This document shows, one piece after another, positions 51,561 to 63,630 of a stretch of 64,000 bases of DNA. A model generated the notes under the pieces. It saw only the letters and a program-made list of their open reading frames with translations, had not been told where the DNA came from and did no database searches. A program made the translations under genes and the position numbers. This DNA comes from Poecilobothrus nobilitatus (Eukaryota > Arthropoda > Insecta > Diptera > Dolichopodidae). The first letter of the stretch is position 1, and every line of letters begins with the position of its first letter. Location: contig OX352774.1 of NCBI GenBank assembly GCA_947095535.1, positions 66,278,416-66,342,415 on the forward strand. Reading direction: 5' to 3'.

Positions 51561-53654
51561 ATGGATTATTATTATAATTTCGGTGTTAATAATTGTATAA
51601 AAAATTTTGGTCATCAATAGTTGGAGTCATTACGTTATATTGGCTATTAAATATAAATGTTTTACCAGTAATAATATTAAAGTAATATTATTTTAGTAAA
51701 TTAAAATTTTTTTTTGATATTTTATAAAATACAGTGAACTATTGCTTAACACGACGAAAACACTCCAATAGTCTTTTCAGTATAAGAAAAAGTCATAACT
51801 CATAATATCCCCTTAAAAAAAAAAAATAAAAAATATAAAATTTTATGGAATAAAATTCTTTTAATTTCCGATTGTATGATCTAGTGATCTAATTTCAGGA
51901 ATATATAGTTCTCGCTTTATATGAGTGGACGGCCGACGTCGTGTACACTGTACACATAACTAATAAACATCATATATTTTAGAAAAAGTAAATGATTTAA
52001 ATATAATTAGACAATAATTATTAGATAGATTGCATCACGGAAAAGATTTAATTTCATTTATTGCAAAATATACCGACGCAGGAACTCTGGAATGAAAGTA
52101 TGAGTACTCTACTTAAGTATGCAATTTTGAAAGACGAAAACTAATAAAAGTGAAAAATATTTTAGTATGATTTTCCTTACTTAGAACCCCTTTACTTAAC
52201 ATTAAAATATTTTATTTAAACCAACAAATTTTTAGCGTAAAGTCAATCATATACCAGTTTCATATAATAAATATTTAGGGTAGATCATCTTTTCTACCAT
52301 TTCACAATATAAGACAATAAACATAATGTGTAATGGTAAAAGTTTAACATATATGAAAATTCTCAATGGGTTTGTTGTAAATGGTATAAAATAGCTTAAA
52401 TGCTAATATCCCAGGAGCAACAGATAAACCCTGAGACAGTATCTTAAAATAAAACAAAATAAAAAATTTAAATGTTAAAAAGAATACGCTCTATTGATTC
52501 TACGATGAAGTTTTATATAATTATCCTAATATTGATATCATTTTATTTTATTGTAATAATTTCTACTTTGAAATTTAATTCCTTTAAAAATGTCTGCTGT
52601 TGTAGCAAAATTACGAAAAATAAAACGAAAAAATCGAAACAAATTTAATTTTATTTCAAACATTTTATTGTAGCAATTACGAGTGTATTGAAGAGTGCTT
52701 CAATTAAGATTTTTTAAATTACAATTGAGTATCATTGATTTTTTTTTTCTTAATTTAGTTAAAGACTGTCAAAAGTAAAAGTTAAAAACGTATCGAGTCA
52801 TCAATGTTAATTAAAAATTCAATTAAAAATAATTCTTAACAATGTATATAGGAAAAAAAAAAACGGAATTTAATAAATAAATATCTTAAAAATAATTTAA
52901 TTTCTTTTTATCCTTTGTATCTATCTATCTTTATAAAACTTTGAAATATTATTCTTACATTGTTTTCTCTGTTATTTAACTTTGAAATCAGATAATTGAA
53001 TAAAAAGATCCTTAAGTTTTCTTTATTTTAAGAGTATCCTGAAAAAAAAATCTATGATTATCCATGTAAATTGTAATATGTATTTCATTTGAGTCATTTT
53101 TAACGCTTTATAATCAGTAGCTCCCAATAACAAAGAAATATGGGATATATTCGTCTAAGTAGATTCCAGATGACCTAACGAGGGCTAGATTAGATTTTAT
53201 ATTTTTAAAACTTTTTTGTACACGAACTTTAGGCATAATTTTACTATTGTCAATAGTTGGAAACACAAACAGATTTTGTAACTGTCGACATAATTATGTT
53301 ATAGGTGTCAGATCTTCGAAAAGAATTTTTCAAGTTCGGTTGACTTGTATCCTAAACAAATAACGTAAAAAACAAAAAAAAAATAACTTGTCACAACAGA
53401 TAGTATGACAACTCAATTAATATAAGGTTAAGTTGGTGAAGTGCAACTAGTATTTTAGGCTCCCTGCTCGATAGATAGACAAATTCATTATTGATTAGGT
53501 TTGAAACAAGGAATTGAAAGGGAAGCAAGAAAATTTTGGATTAAGAAAAACGGAAGATGAAAATACATTGAAAATTAACGATTTTCTATTAATCATTTGA
53601 ATAATGAATATAACTGTTTCCTGATGTTTTTGTTTTTTACGAGAGTAGGTGAGA
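51561..53654. other. A/T-rich intron, no features seen
   Basis: Nothing with terminal repeats or coding-like composition was recognised. Confidence 0.5.
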
Positions 53655-53765
53655 ATAATCGAAAGATGCCAAAGATGAGCGGCACGATTTCTCTATTAAT
53701 GTGTGGGAGTTTAATCCACTAAAGATAACCTCCGTTTTTTTTTTTATCAAACAATACGTTATGAG
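53655..53765 (+). pseudogene. Second copy of the unidentified coding fragment
   Basis: Read from 53659, the plus strand gives SKDAKDERHDFSINVWEFNP then LKITS. It aligns with SKDTIEEWNEYAPSMSVWDF and NPL at 14400-14588. The following T run and ATCAAACAATACG correspond to the TTTTTTTATCAAACAATGG there. A stop precedes SKD and the frame is lost at the T run, so it is not functional. Divergence is substantial, so the copies are old. Confidence 0.5.
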
Positions 53766-54410
53766 GATTTTTGTATTATATTGTATTGTTTAGACAAGAG
53801 ATGGATAAAAATGTAATCATCCCTAATTTTTCGCAATAGATGAGGTAGTAAATTATTTCATAATCCCGATATTCGATTCACAATAGAATTGCCATCTAAG
53901 CATCATTTAATATTATACCATATTCGACTGTTTTCTTGAACTGAATCAAAAAATTAAATAATAAAATTCAAATTCGGAAACTTCAGTTATCAACCGAATA
54001 CGGCATATGATAAGAAAAAGAAAAGGAAACCATCATTAAAGTATCAGAATATGATAATATACATTAAAATTCAAAATTAGAACATAATTGATTTTTTAAA
54101 ATGATATCTGACAATATAAAAAACTCTATATTAATCATAAATAATGTAAATTATCCGTAACGGATAAAGAACCTAAAGAAACAAGGTAGAATGTAAACCA
54201 ACGGTTTTTAAAAGCGCACATTTCCAAAACTCAATACAAATTGTTTAGAAGTGTGACTTACACAAAAATTTGAAAATTTCATGTAATAAGAAAAAACTTG
54301 AAAATAGGACATTTTTGAGATTTTGAGCGGCCGTAAGTCCGGAATCCTATATAACTAAGAAAAGCTGTTAACACACGTAAAAATATATTATTGAAGCTTT
54401 AATTTTTATG

Positions 54411-55364
54411 TCTTGCCGAAGAAAAGTTTTTACAGGTGCCTAAGTTACAGGTGTCTAAAAATAGCAAATTTTCAATTTTTGAGGCGTAATAACTCTTAAA
54501 GAGGGGGCGTTACCAAAAAATTTTCTGAGGAAACTTATACTAATTCTAAAAGTTCTTTCTGGTCTCAAAATTTCAGGTTCCTATCTAAAGGGGTGCCGGA
54601 GTTATGAAAAAATAAATTTCATGCAAAATGTGGTTTTCACATAACGGTAAATTTAAATCGTAAATTACATAATATTACATAATTTTGATATTGTTTCATA
54701 TAGATAATAAAATTTTCGATCTTCTGCCGGTTTTAGATTGCAAAACTATTACGCAGAGCCCGAGATATATACATCTGAAAATGGGGCTTTTTTACAATTT
54801 TGAAGAGATGCAACTTTGGAACCCTTTACAACTAAAATAAACCTTTCACACACGTAAAAATATATTATTGTAGCTTTCATTTTCATGTCTTGCCGAAGAA
54901 AAAGTTTTACAGGTGCCTAAGTTACAGGTGTCTAAAAATAGCAAATTTTCAATTTTTGAGGCGTAATAACTCTAAAAGAGGGGGCGTTACCAAAAAATTT
55001 TCTGAGGAAACTTATACTAATTCTAAAAGTTCTTTCTTGTCTCAAAATTTCAGGTTCCTATCTAAAGGGGTGCCGGAGTTATGAAAAAAGAAATTTCATG
55101 CAAAATGTGGTTTTCACATAACGGTAAATTTAAATCGTAAATTACATAATATTACATAATTTTGATATTGTTTCATATAGATAATAAAATTTTCGATCTT
55201 CTGCCGGTTTTAGATTGCAAAACTATTACGCAGAGCCCGAGATATATACATCTGAAAATGGGGCTTTTTTACAATTTTGAAGAGCTGCAACTTTGGAACC
55301 CTTTACAATTAAACTAAACCTTTCACACACGTAAAAATATATTATTGTAGCTTTAATTTTTACA
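54411..55364. repeat. 477-bp tandem repeat, two near-identical units plus a diverged third
   Basis: Unit starts TCTTGCCGAAGAAAA at 54411 and 54888, and as TCTTGCAGAAGTAAAA at 55365. The first two units differ at about a dozen positions by eye; the third (to about 55860) is clearly more diverged. Open frame 54890-55084 is a chance frame in this repeat. Confidence 0.9.
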
Positions 55365-55885
55365 TCTTGCAGAAGTAAAATGTGTGCAGGTTCCTAAGTT
55401 ACAGGTGTTTAAAAATAGCAAATTTTCAATTTTTAAGCCCTAATAGCTCATAAACAGGGGGTGGTCCGAAAAAATTTTCTGAGGAAACTTATACTAATTC
55501 TAAAAGTTCTTTCTTGTCTCAAAATTTCAAGCTTGTATCTAGAAGCGTGCCGGAGTTATGAAAGTAGAAAAATCATGTAAAATTTGGTTTTCACATAACG
55601 GTAAATTTAAATACTAAATTTAAAAAAATTGTATAATTTTGATATTAATTTACAAAGATAAAAGAAATACCTGTCGAATGACGTTTTCAGATTGAAAAAA
55701 TCTTAAGCAGAACATAAGATATATGCATTTAAAAATAGGGCTTTTTCAAAGTTTGAGGGGGTGTAGCTTCGTAATGGGGGGGGCTACATGAAAAAGTTGT
55801 TCCACAAAATTATTTTTTTTATGAGACCTACCTATGGTTAAAATTTTTTTTCTCTATCTTTAACGGTGTAGAAGTTTTGTAAACA

Positions 55886-55924
55886 GACGGACGGACGGAC
55901 GGACGGACGGACGGACGGACGGAC
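55886..55924. repeat. GGAC tetranucleotide array
   Basis: About ten GGAC units in the INE-like element; the other copies have two to four units at the same place. Confidence 0.95.
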
Positions 55925-55985
55925 AGAGTGAAACTAATAAGCACATTTTTTCAAAATTTTTTTGGAAATGTGCTAAAAAGATAAT

Positions 55986-56416
55986 TTCTTTATATAATAT
56001 GGTTTTAACGAAAATATTATGCTAAATTACTTGATTATGCAACAAAAAAAAAAAAAAAATAACAACAATTTAGCTAAATTACAGGTGAAGTTAAAATTTT
56101 CTTTTTTTTTTTTACCATTTTAATTTATTGTTATTTAAAAAGGTTAATATTATACTTATTAAAAAAATGAAAAAGGAATTTAACTAATGAAAAATAAATT
56201 GAAATAATTTTCATTTCTGTATTATCATATTTAACAATAGGAAAAATGAATAAATAAATAACAGTGAAAAACTTAAAAAACTTTGAATAAAACGGAAATA
56301 ATCTTTTTGTTGCATTTGTTTAAAAATGAATTTGAAGCCTCCTGTTTTTGATGTGCTTGTTTTACTTTTATATCAACTACCAATTTGATACAATAACATT
56401 AGAACAATTTCTTTAT

Positions 56417-56450
<34 letters not shown>

Positions 56451-59400
56451 ATTTTTTTTTTTTTGACAAACAAAAGAAAGGAAATACAGGAAAAAGAAAT
56501 TTTCCTGTTTTTTTGTATTATATATACCTTACATATGATATATATATGTACATATAAGTATGTAAGTATATATATAAAATTTTCTCTTCTAATTTCAATG
56601 TGCTATTGTTATTTTTTTTTGTTATTTGTTTTTTTTTTTCGTTGTGAAGGAAAAAAAAAATTTTAATAAAGGTTGAAGATTTTATTTTTGCATATAATTC
56701 TTTAAGTTTTATTTTTCAAACTGTTTAAATTTGATCCTTATAATTTTTTTACTTTTTGTATTTTTATTTTTGAACAGGATTTCTATAAACAATGTTATAT
56801 ATATAGTAACTGATGTATAACAAATAATTTCCACTTGATATTTATAAAATTTTAAAAAGACCTAACTAACTATATATTCTAAATAATGGGGCTTTTATAT
56901 ATATATATATATATATGTATAAATTTTGATTGTATTTAAATATGGAAAGGTAGGTATTAGAGAAAGCAATTATTAAATAACATGTTCAGCCTTAAGGAAA
57001 TTGTTTTTTTTTTTTTGGATATTATAAGAAATACAACCAAAATCTCATAACAGTTTAACTATTTAGAGTTACCAATTTAATGAACTTTATTTGTTATCTG
57101 TAGGTTTAACAGATTTAAAAATATATATATATATATACAGGATTTAAAAAAAATATGTATATTTACAGAATATTTTCTAAATAACAACACTGTATGTATC
57201 GCTGCATAGACCCTTATACTCGTAAATAGGTAATTTTTTTGCTGAGGATTTTTCTTCCACTTTCCAAGATATGGTGACTTAAATGATATAAAATTAATAA
57301 AATTTTTATTAATGGTTTTAGTTTTTATAAATAAATTAGTGTCTAACTCTGAGATCATATATCCAGACCATTGAAAACTGGAATTAGAACCTTAAGAAAT
57401 AGAAGTTTCTTAAACATTTAACATTTATTATATGTTTAGTATTTGTGAATTATCTATTATAGTTATTCTTCTACTTTGTATGGCTCAACATCAAATTTAA
57501 AATTTAGGTCTAATCTTTGAAATTTTTTGTAAGTCCTACTATTCAGTGCAAAATCTTATTTTCTTCCGTAATAAAGTAAAATTAAAATATTATATACATG
57601 TATTTTGTAAAAACTTAATTTTCAATTAAACAATTTTCCGATTGCAAAACTAAAGATAAAAAGTTAAAACTGTTAGCATTGTGAACTATAAGTAAATAAT
57701 CCCATTGTAATATACTAAAATATAACCATTGATTAATTAATATACCATATCCATTCTCAAATCTCAGATTGATTTAAAAATGTAAGTTTTGTAAATTTAA
57801 AGGAACAGGCTTAAGAGTCTTTGATTGCATTGACAATAAGTAATTAAAAAAAACAGGCCAAAACACCACAATTACATTACGGTATTTTGAAGCACATAAA
57901 TGGATCATAAGATCATAAATTCCATCATATATTGTTTTGGGTAATTACATGATTACATGATGTAAGGACATCATTTTGTTTCCTTCCAAGATGTGACTTC
58001 CTAGTTAAAAACAGTGGAAAAATATTGAATTCTTTCAAGATGTAATACTCGTTATATGGTTAAAAGAATTTTTACGATGCTAATTTTCATATAACTTATT
58101 GAAAAATATGGGAAATATTCTCTTTATCTATACATTTTACAAAAACGTCTTGCAATTGTGTGAAATTCTAATTTTTGTTATAATAGTAATTATTGATATA
58201 ATCAGCTTTTAAAATTACGTCAAAAAAATTTGCTGCCACATGAAACGAAAACGTGCAATGAGTATACGAACAAAAATATAAAATCAGAGTTGCCGTTCTT
58301 TCCATACTAATTTAAGACTAATTATATGTTTATTGACATATGACGTATAGCGGGAGTTTTAAGAGTTGGTCATAATTCAATAATTGGTTTAGCCGGGGTT
58401 TTTTATATATAAATTTTTTTTTTTTTGTTTTATATGAAGGTGTTATATTTAACGCTAAATTCTTATTAATGTTATGCCCATTTAAATCTTACCCTTATAA
58501 AGTTTTTTGTACCTCTACATTAAAGTAAATTCAAAGTATTTTTTGTGAAAGTTTTTGTCTTACAGGATTTTGTAATCCAAGATTCCATTGTTGAGAACAG
58601 AATCTTGAAATATTATTATGTACTTGTATTACTAAAAATGAATATTATTATATAAAGTATTACAGCAGTTCTTTGATTACTAAAAATAATAAAATTTTTT
58701 TTTTAATTACTAGTATTCTAACAACTGTATGGTACCGATACTCAGTATTTTGAGTCTTGCAATACAAATGTATAATTTAATACAAATAATTTAAGAAATT
58801 TATGAAAAATTCAAAAATTAATTGGTAAATTACAAGGTCATAAAATGTTTTGTAGTAGGATATAACTTGTGAGATTATATCTTGCGATCCGCATTTTTAC
58901 ATTAAATGAAGTCTTTGCGACAATGAAGTTATTATTTTTCAAAAGTGGAAAAGAAAATTTATAAAAAAATATTTAATTAATATGAACAGTTGGCAATCAT
59001 AAATGTGGATATGGATGTGGATAATAATTTTTGAAAGAAAGAATAAAAGAAAAATAATAAAGAAAATTTAATGTGAACCTAAGAGTTTAATAATTACTTG
59101 GATTTCAGTATTAATATTTTTTTTTTCTTTCGAAAATCCACATAATATATTTATTTTTTTTTTAATTTATATATATAAAAATATGTATATACATATATAT
59201 TTATATATATATATATAACAGTAAAAAAAGGTGTGAATAACAAGTAACGATTAAGTTGAGGTTTAAGATTTTTATTTTTTCTGTTTTTTTTTTTTGCTCC
59301 TTTTATTTATTTTCAGATTGTAATGTTATTATAATGATGTATGTGTTACGAATTATGTTCCTATTTTATGACTTCTATGCTTATATACATATATATATAC

Positions 59401-61750
59401 TTATTATACATATTTACGTTTCTATTTTTATAAAAATTTATATAATTTTTTTTTTTATGATATTTTAATACTTGGTTTAAAAAAAAAATAATGTCTAGAT
59501 TTTATTAATATCGTTGAGTTGGGTTTCTTTTATGATTTCATCAAAGTGTCAAGTTAAATTTTTACATAATATACATAAATTTGTGGTTTCCTTTTCTAAA
59601 AGATTTCTGAAATTCTAGATATGATATGTACCTATACATATTTTATAGATATATAATGATATATATACCTGTATATATATATATATTTAATTAACAAAAG
59701 AATTAAATTATTTTAATTTAAAGAATGTAAATGTACATATATAAATATATAAATATGTATTATATAAAGCTAGAATTATGGAAAATTTTAATATATGGAT
59801 GTTAAAGGTCTTTTAAGGCGGTTTGATTTATATATATGTTATTTTTTTTTTTTTGTTTATTGTATTAACAATATATAAGATTAAACGTTTGAAAGCTTCT
59901 TTTTATGCGGTTACAATTACAGTTATTAATACGAAAATTTTAGGTTATGCTATGCTTTATAAAAATTCTTTGAAATATGAAATTTAAATGAAGAAAAAAG
60001 TCCTTTAAAAGAATTTGTTGTAGGTTTTGAGAGCTGAAAATAAAACTGAAATTGTAAGATTTTAAGACTATAAATTGTAAAGATAATATACTTTATTAAA
60101 TTTTAAGGAGTATTTCGTCCTACAACATTACTCTTAGACTCTTTAGTAGGCTTCTGTAATGTTGTATTGTATAGACAACTTTTAGTTTAAAATTTTCGTT
60201 CGAGTCTTATATTTATATGAAATTATATCAAAATCATCTGCAAAGTATAAGACTTATCGAAATTTTTTTACTTTACTTATGTATAAAGTTATGCTTGAAA
60301 TGAACTGCAGCTGTTAAATTTTTATTTTTAATTCTCAGGAAAATTTATTTATTTTATAAGATGATTACAGCCAAAATATAAGTAAATAGCTTAAGAACTA
60401 GACCACTTTAAAAATTTCATGATAACAAATAAAAATATCTTGTTTCTATATTAGAGATTATAAAAGAAAAAGATAAAACAACTCTCATTGAACGAGTAAT
60501 TATTTTGACAAAAGAGGAAATAAAGCTTGTTTTACGCCTTCATTTATATTTTTGTTTATAGATCAAAGAGATATAGTTGCACAAGATTTGAAATTTATAT
60601 ATATTCTTAAGTTCTGACCGATAAACTAAAACTAGTGACCATATTAACATTTTTAAGAAATAAATATCTAATTTATTCAATGAAAATTTTTCTTAAATAC
60701 TTGTTATCAAAGTATACTTTAAAAATTGAAAATTGTGGAAAATGTATGTTTTTACTCATGGATTTGGGATTTTACTCATGAATGGAGGAAATCAAAATTT
60801 ATAACTTTTCAGTTGAATAGCGACATATAAATTGTTTGACTATTATAATATTTGAAAACTAGGAATTTAATAAAAGATTACCAATAGTTAAAATTTTTTA
60901 AAGGTGATTTTGTTGAAAAAAAAATGACTAATGTTTAGATGAAATATGTGAGTCAATGTTATTTTTATTAAAGAGACCATTATTTAGATTGAATTATTGT
61001 TCTTGTAATAAATTTTAGCAAAATATTAAGTTAAACTACTTATTTTTTTTAAGATTTTAATTGTATAAATAATGTTTCTTTCAATCTGTTGTATAGACTT
61101 TTAAAAATCATAATTAGAATTTAATTGATTTGGTTATAAGATGTGTTTAATGTTTGTTCTCTAAGCTTTTTAAACAGAAACTTGAAAGTATTAAAAGAAA
61201 ATAAGTAAAACTTTTAATTTGAAATTCAAGCCCTTTCAATCAAGCTAATAAATTTCTAATGCATTTGTTTATTGTTTTTTTTTTTATATAATAATAAATC
61301 TAAAATTAATCATTTAATTAAATATTTTCTAATTGGTCTAGAGTCAAAAATGTTAAGGTACAAAAGTTCTTAAAGGTTTAACAAAATTTATGCAATAAAA
61401 TTAATTTAAGCTAGAGTGAAAATATATAAATATATCATGCTTTAAAGTAGATTAAATGTACAAAGATTTAATGTTTCTTTACATATTGGACTATACTCTT
61501 TAAGAAAGAGTAGAGGCTTTTAATTCAATTATCAAAAGTTTCACATAACAATTAATTTGATTATGCTCATAAGTTTAGAAGTCACTAAATTCCAACTAAA
61601 TTTCTTTGATCTAAACAAAAATATAAATGAAGGGGTAAAACACCCGCAAAAACATATTACTTTTAAATTTATAAACTATATCCCTAAAATATTATTCTTG
61701 AAAAGTCTTAATAGCTATAATACCTATATAAACTTTACTATAGAAATAAT
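55986..61750. other. A/T-rich intron with TA microsatellites
   Basis: TA repeats at 56422-56447, 56901-56916, 57121-57137 and 59190-59216, and many A/T runs. Open frames (56348, 57077, 59256) are F/I/Y/K-rich and follow these repeats. No gene or mobile element supported. Confidence 0.55.
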
Positions 61751-61754
61751 TCGA

Positions 61755-61828
61755 TTTAATTTACCTAATTTTTAATTCGGTGTGGGGGAAAGAATGCGAA
61801 AAAAAAGAAGGAAAAGAAGAAAAATTAG
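61755..61828 (-). promoter_or_regulatory. Possible recursive splice (ratchet) site
   Basis: On the gene strand a long T/C tract (61828 to 61783, including TTTTTCTTCTTTTCCTTCTT) is followed by GAATTAAAAATTAG|GTAAAT, with AG at 61766-61765 and GT at 61764-61763. A juxtaposed 3' and 5' splice site after a polypyrimidine tract is the layout of fly recursive splice sites. GTAAAT and the A-rich spacer are weaker than consensus. Confidence 0.3.
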
Positions 61829-62283
61829 AATTTTTATTTACTATGAATAAAATTTAAATTATTTTTTTAGTTATTTAACTGGGTTTAATGTTAAATTAAA
61901 ATTATATAATTATAAAAATATTAAAAATATAAAATAAATTATAAAAGAAATCGTATATATATGAAATTATAATAATTATATTAAATTTTTATAGTAATTT
62001 TAACATTAAATGTAAATATTAAGACCTATCACAGTTAAAAATTATTTTATGAAAATTATTATTATTTTTTTTTAATAGTATATAAAATTAAAACCTTTTA
62101 TTTTTTAAAATTTATTTTTTAGCTTTTATGTGTACATGACTAAGTAGTTATTTTTATATTTTGTTTTTTTTTTTTTTTATTAATATTCACGTAGAGGTTT
62201 CACTTTATTTATTTTATATTTCTTTGTTTAAGTAGTTTTTATTTTATTTTTTTATAATCTTTTTATAGAAAAAATCAATTTCC

Positions 62284-62286
<3 letters not shown>

Positions 62287-62317
<31 letters not shown>
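62287..62317. repeat. TA microsatellite
   Basis: About fifteen uninterrupted TA units; continues imperfectly to about 62335. Confidence 0.9.
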
Positions 62318-62328
<11 letters not shown>

Positions 62329-62747
62329 AATATACTTATTTAAAAAAAAAAAAAACTTGCACGTAGACTTTGAAGAAAAAAAAATTATATCCGTTTTTTT
62401 CCCCTCTCTCTATCTCTCTCTAAAAGGAAGTCTTCTGTCTACTTAAAGTTTAATACAATGTTTGCACACAAAAATAAGTAATATATAAAAAAAAAATAAG
62501 AAAAAGACAAGATGACTATGAAAACTTTCAGGAAAATAGTAACAAATATAAATATAAAAAAAAAAAAAAAAACTTATTACTATTCACATACATATATACA
62601 TGTACATGCTTATATAAAATATATAATAAAATAAAAAGTTTATTACAAGGACATATTTTGAATGAAAAGGATGTGTCAAATTGATAAAATAAATTATTAA
62701 AATGTACTACTTATTATTCTTTTACTTTATTTTATTTTTTTTTTTTT

Positions 62748-62785
62748 ACTCTTTACTCTTTTACTCTACTCTACTCTACTCTACT
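62748..62785. repeat. ACTCT pentanucleotide microsatellite
   Basis: ACTCTTTACTCTTTTACTCT passing into regular ACTCT units, followed by a T run. Confidence 0.9.
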
Positions 62786-63349
62786 TAACATTTTTTTTTT
62801 TTTTTTTTTTGAATTAATAATCTTAACAATATTTGCAATAATTTTTTAAAGATATTAGGTTTGCAAAAAGAATATAAATTTTATTTTTAGTTTTTCTTTG
62901 TAGTTTTTAGTATTTAAATTTAGGATAACCATTTAATATTGTATAGTATTTGTTTAGGAAAAAAAAAAGCAACCAATTTGGTTAAAAGTATTTTTATTAA
63001 ATCGTTTTTATTTAACTTAACATTTTATTACCAAAATGATATAAAGAATATAAATTTTTCTTGAAATACATAACCATATAATTTATATGCACAAGTGTAT
63101 TTTATTTTACAATATACACAATGTTATAATAAATCTTATAGTTTAAGTTTTATTTTCTGTTAATTTTTAAGATATTTTTACATTTTTATGTTTAGTCAAT
63201 TGGAAAAAAATTTTAATCTAACTCAACATCTGGAATTATTAACCTCTAAGTGATTACTTTTGATAAAAAAAGGTGGCGTTTACAGTAGAAAAAAAAAAAA
63301 AAACTCGCAAAAAAAAGACTAATAATATATAGTTATCAAGAATCCTTAA

Positions 63350-63630
63350 GCTCAACTGACAATAGTTGTTTGACACTTCTATTAAACTCATTTCTCAACA
63401 AAACATTTACCCTAATGCTATTTGACAAAAAAAAACTTATGAGAAAATGTCTCTTCACAGAAACACTTTTAATAAAAAGGACATTTCACAAACAGACTTT
63501 TAACAAAATAGTATTTAAAAAAACAAAATACCCTTTGTTGTTCAAATATCTATATAAATAAAATAATTAGTTATAGAAAAGATTTTAGAGTTGGTTACAA
63601 AATCACGGTTGTACACTGATATAATATTTG
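63350..63630. mobile_element. Remnant of the 50311-type MITE family
   Basis: Short repeats (CATTTCTCAACAAAAC, GACATTTCACAAACAG, CTTTTAACAAAATAG) like the arms at 48730 and 50311. They are followed at 63581 by GATTTTAGAGTTGGTTACAA, then AATCACGGTTGTACAC, the shared core in the same orientation as at 18199. The far end was not recognised. The 63-codon frame at 63370-63561 is a chance frame over these repeats. Confidence 0.55.

Larger units (their letters stand above)
54181..55980 (-). mobile_element. INE-like element expanded by internal tandem repeat
   Basis: Begins AAGGTAGAATGTAAACCAACGG and AAAAGCGCACATTTCC. It carries the conserved GTTTTCACATAACGGTAAAT three times (54633, 55110, 55585). 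It then has a GGAC array (55886-55924) and GTGAAACTAATAAGCACA, and ends with an inverted repeat AGCACATTT/AAATGTGCT (55940-55948, 55966-55974). On the minus strand that stem occupies the same position as the TATACCCG stem of the 11719 copy. Longest copy in the window, about 1.8 kb. Confidence 0.8.
61829..63349. other. A/T-rich intron, microsatellites only
   Basis: Holds the TA and ACTCT microsatellites listed separately and many A/T runs; no gene seen. Confidence 0.55.
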
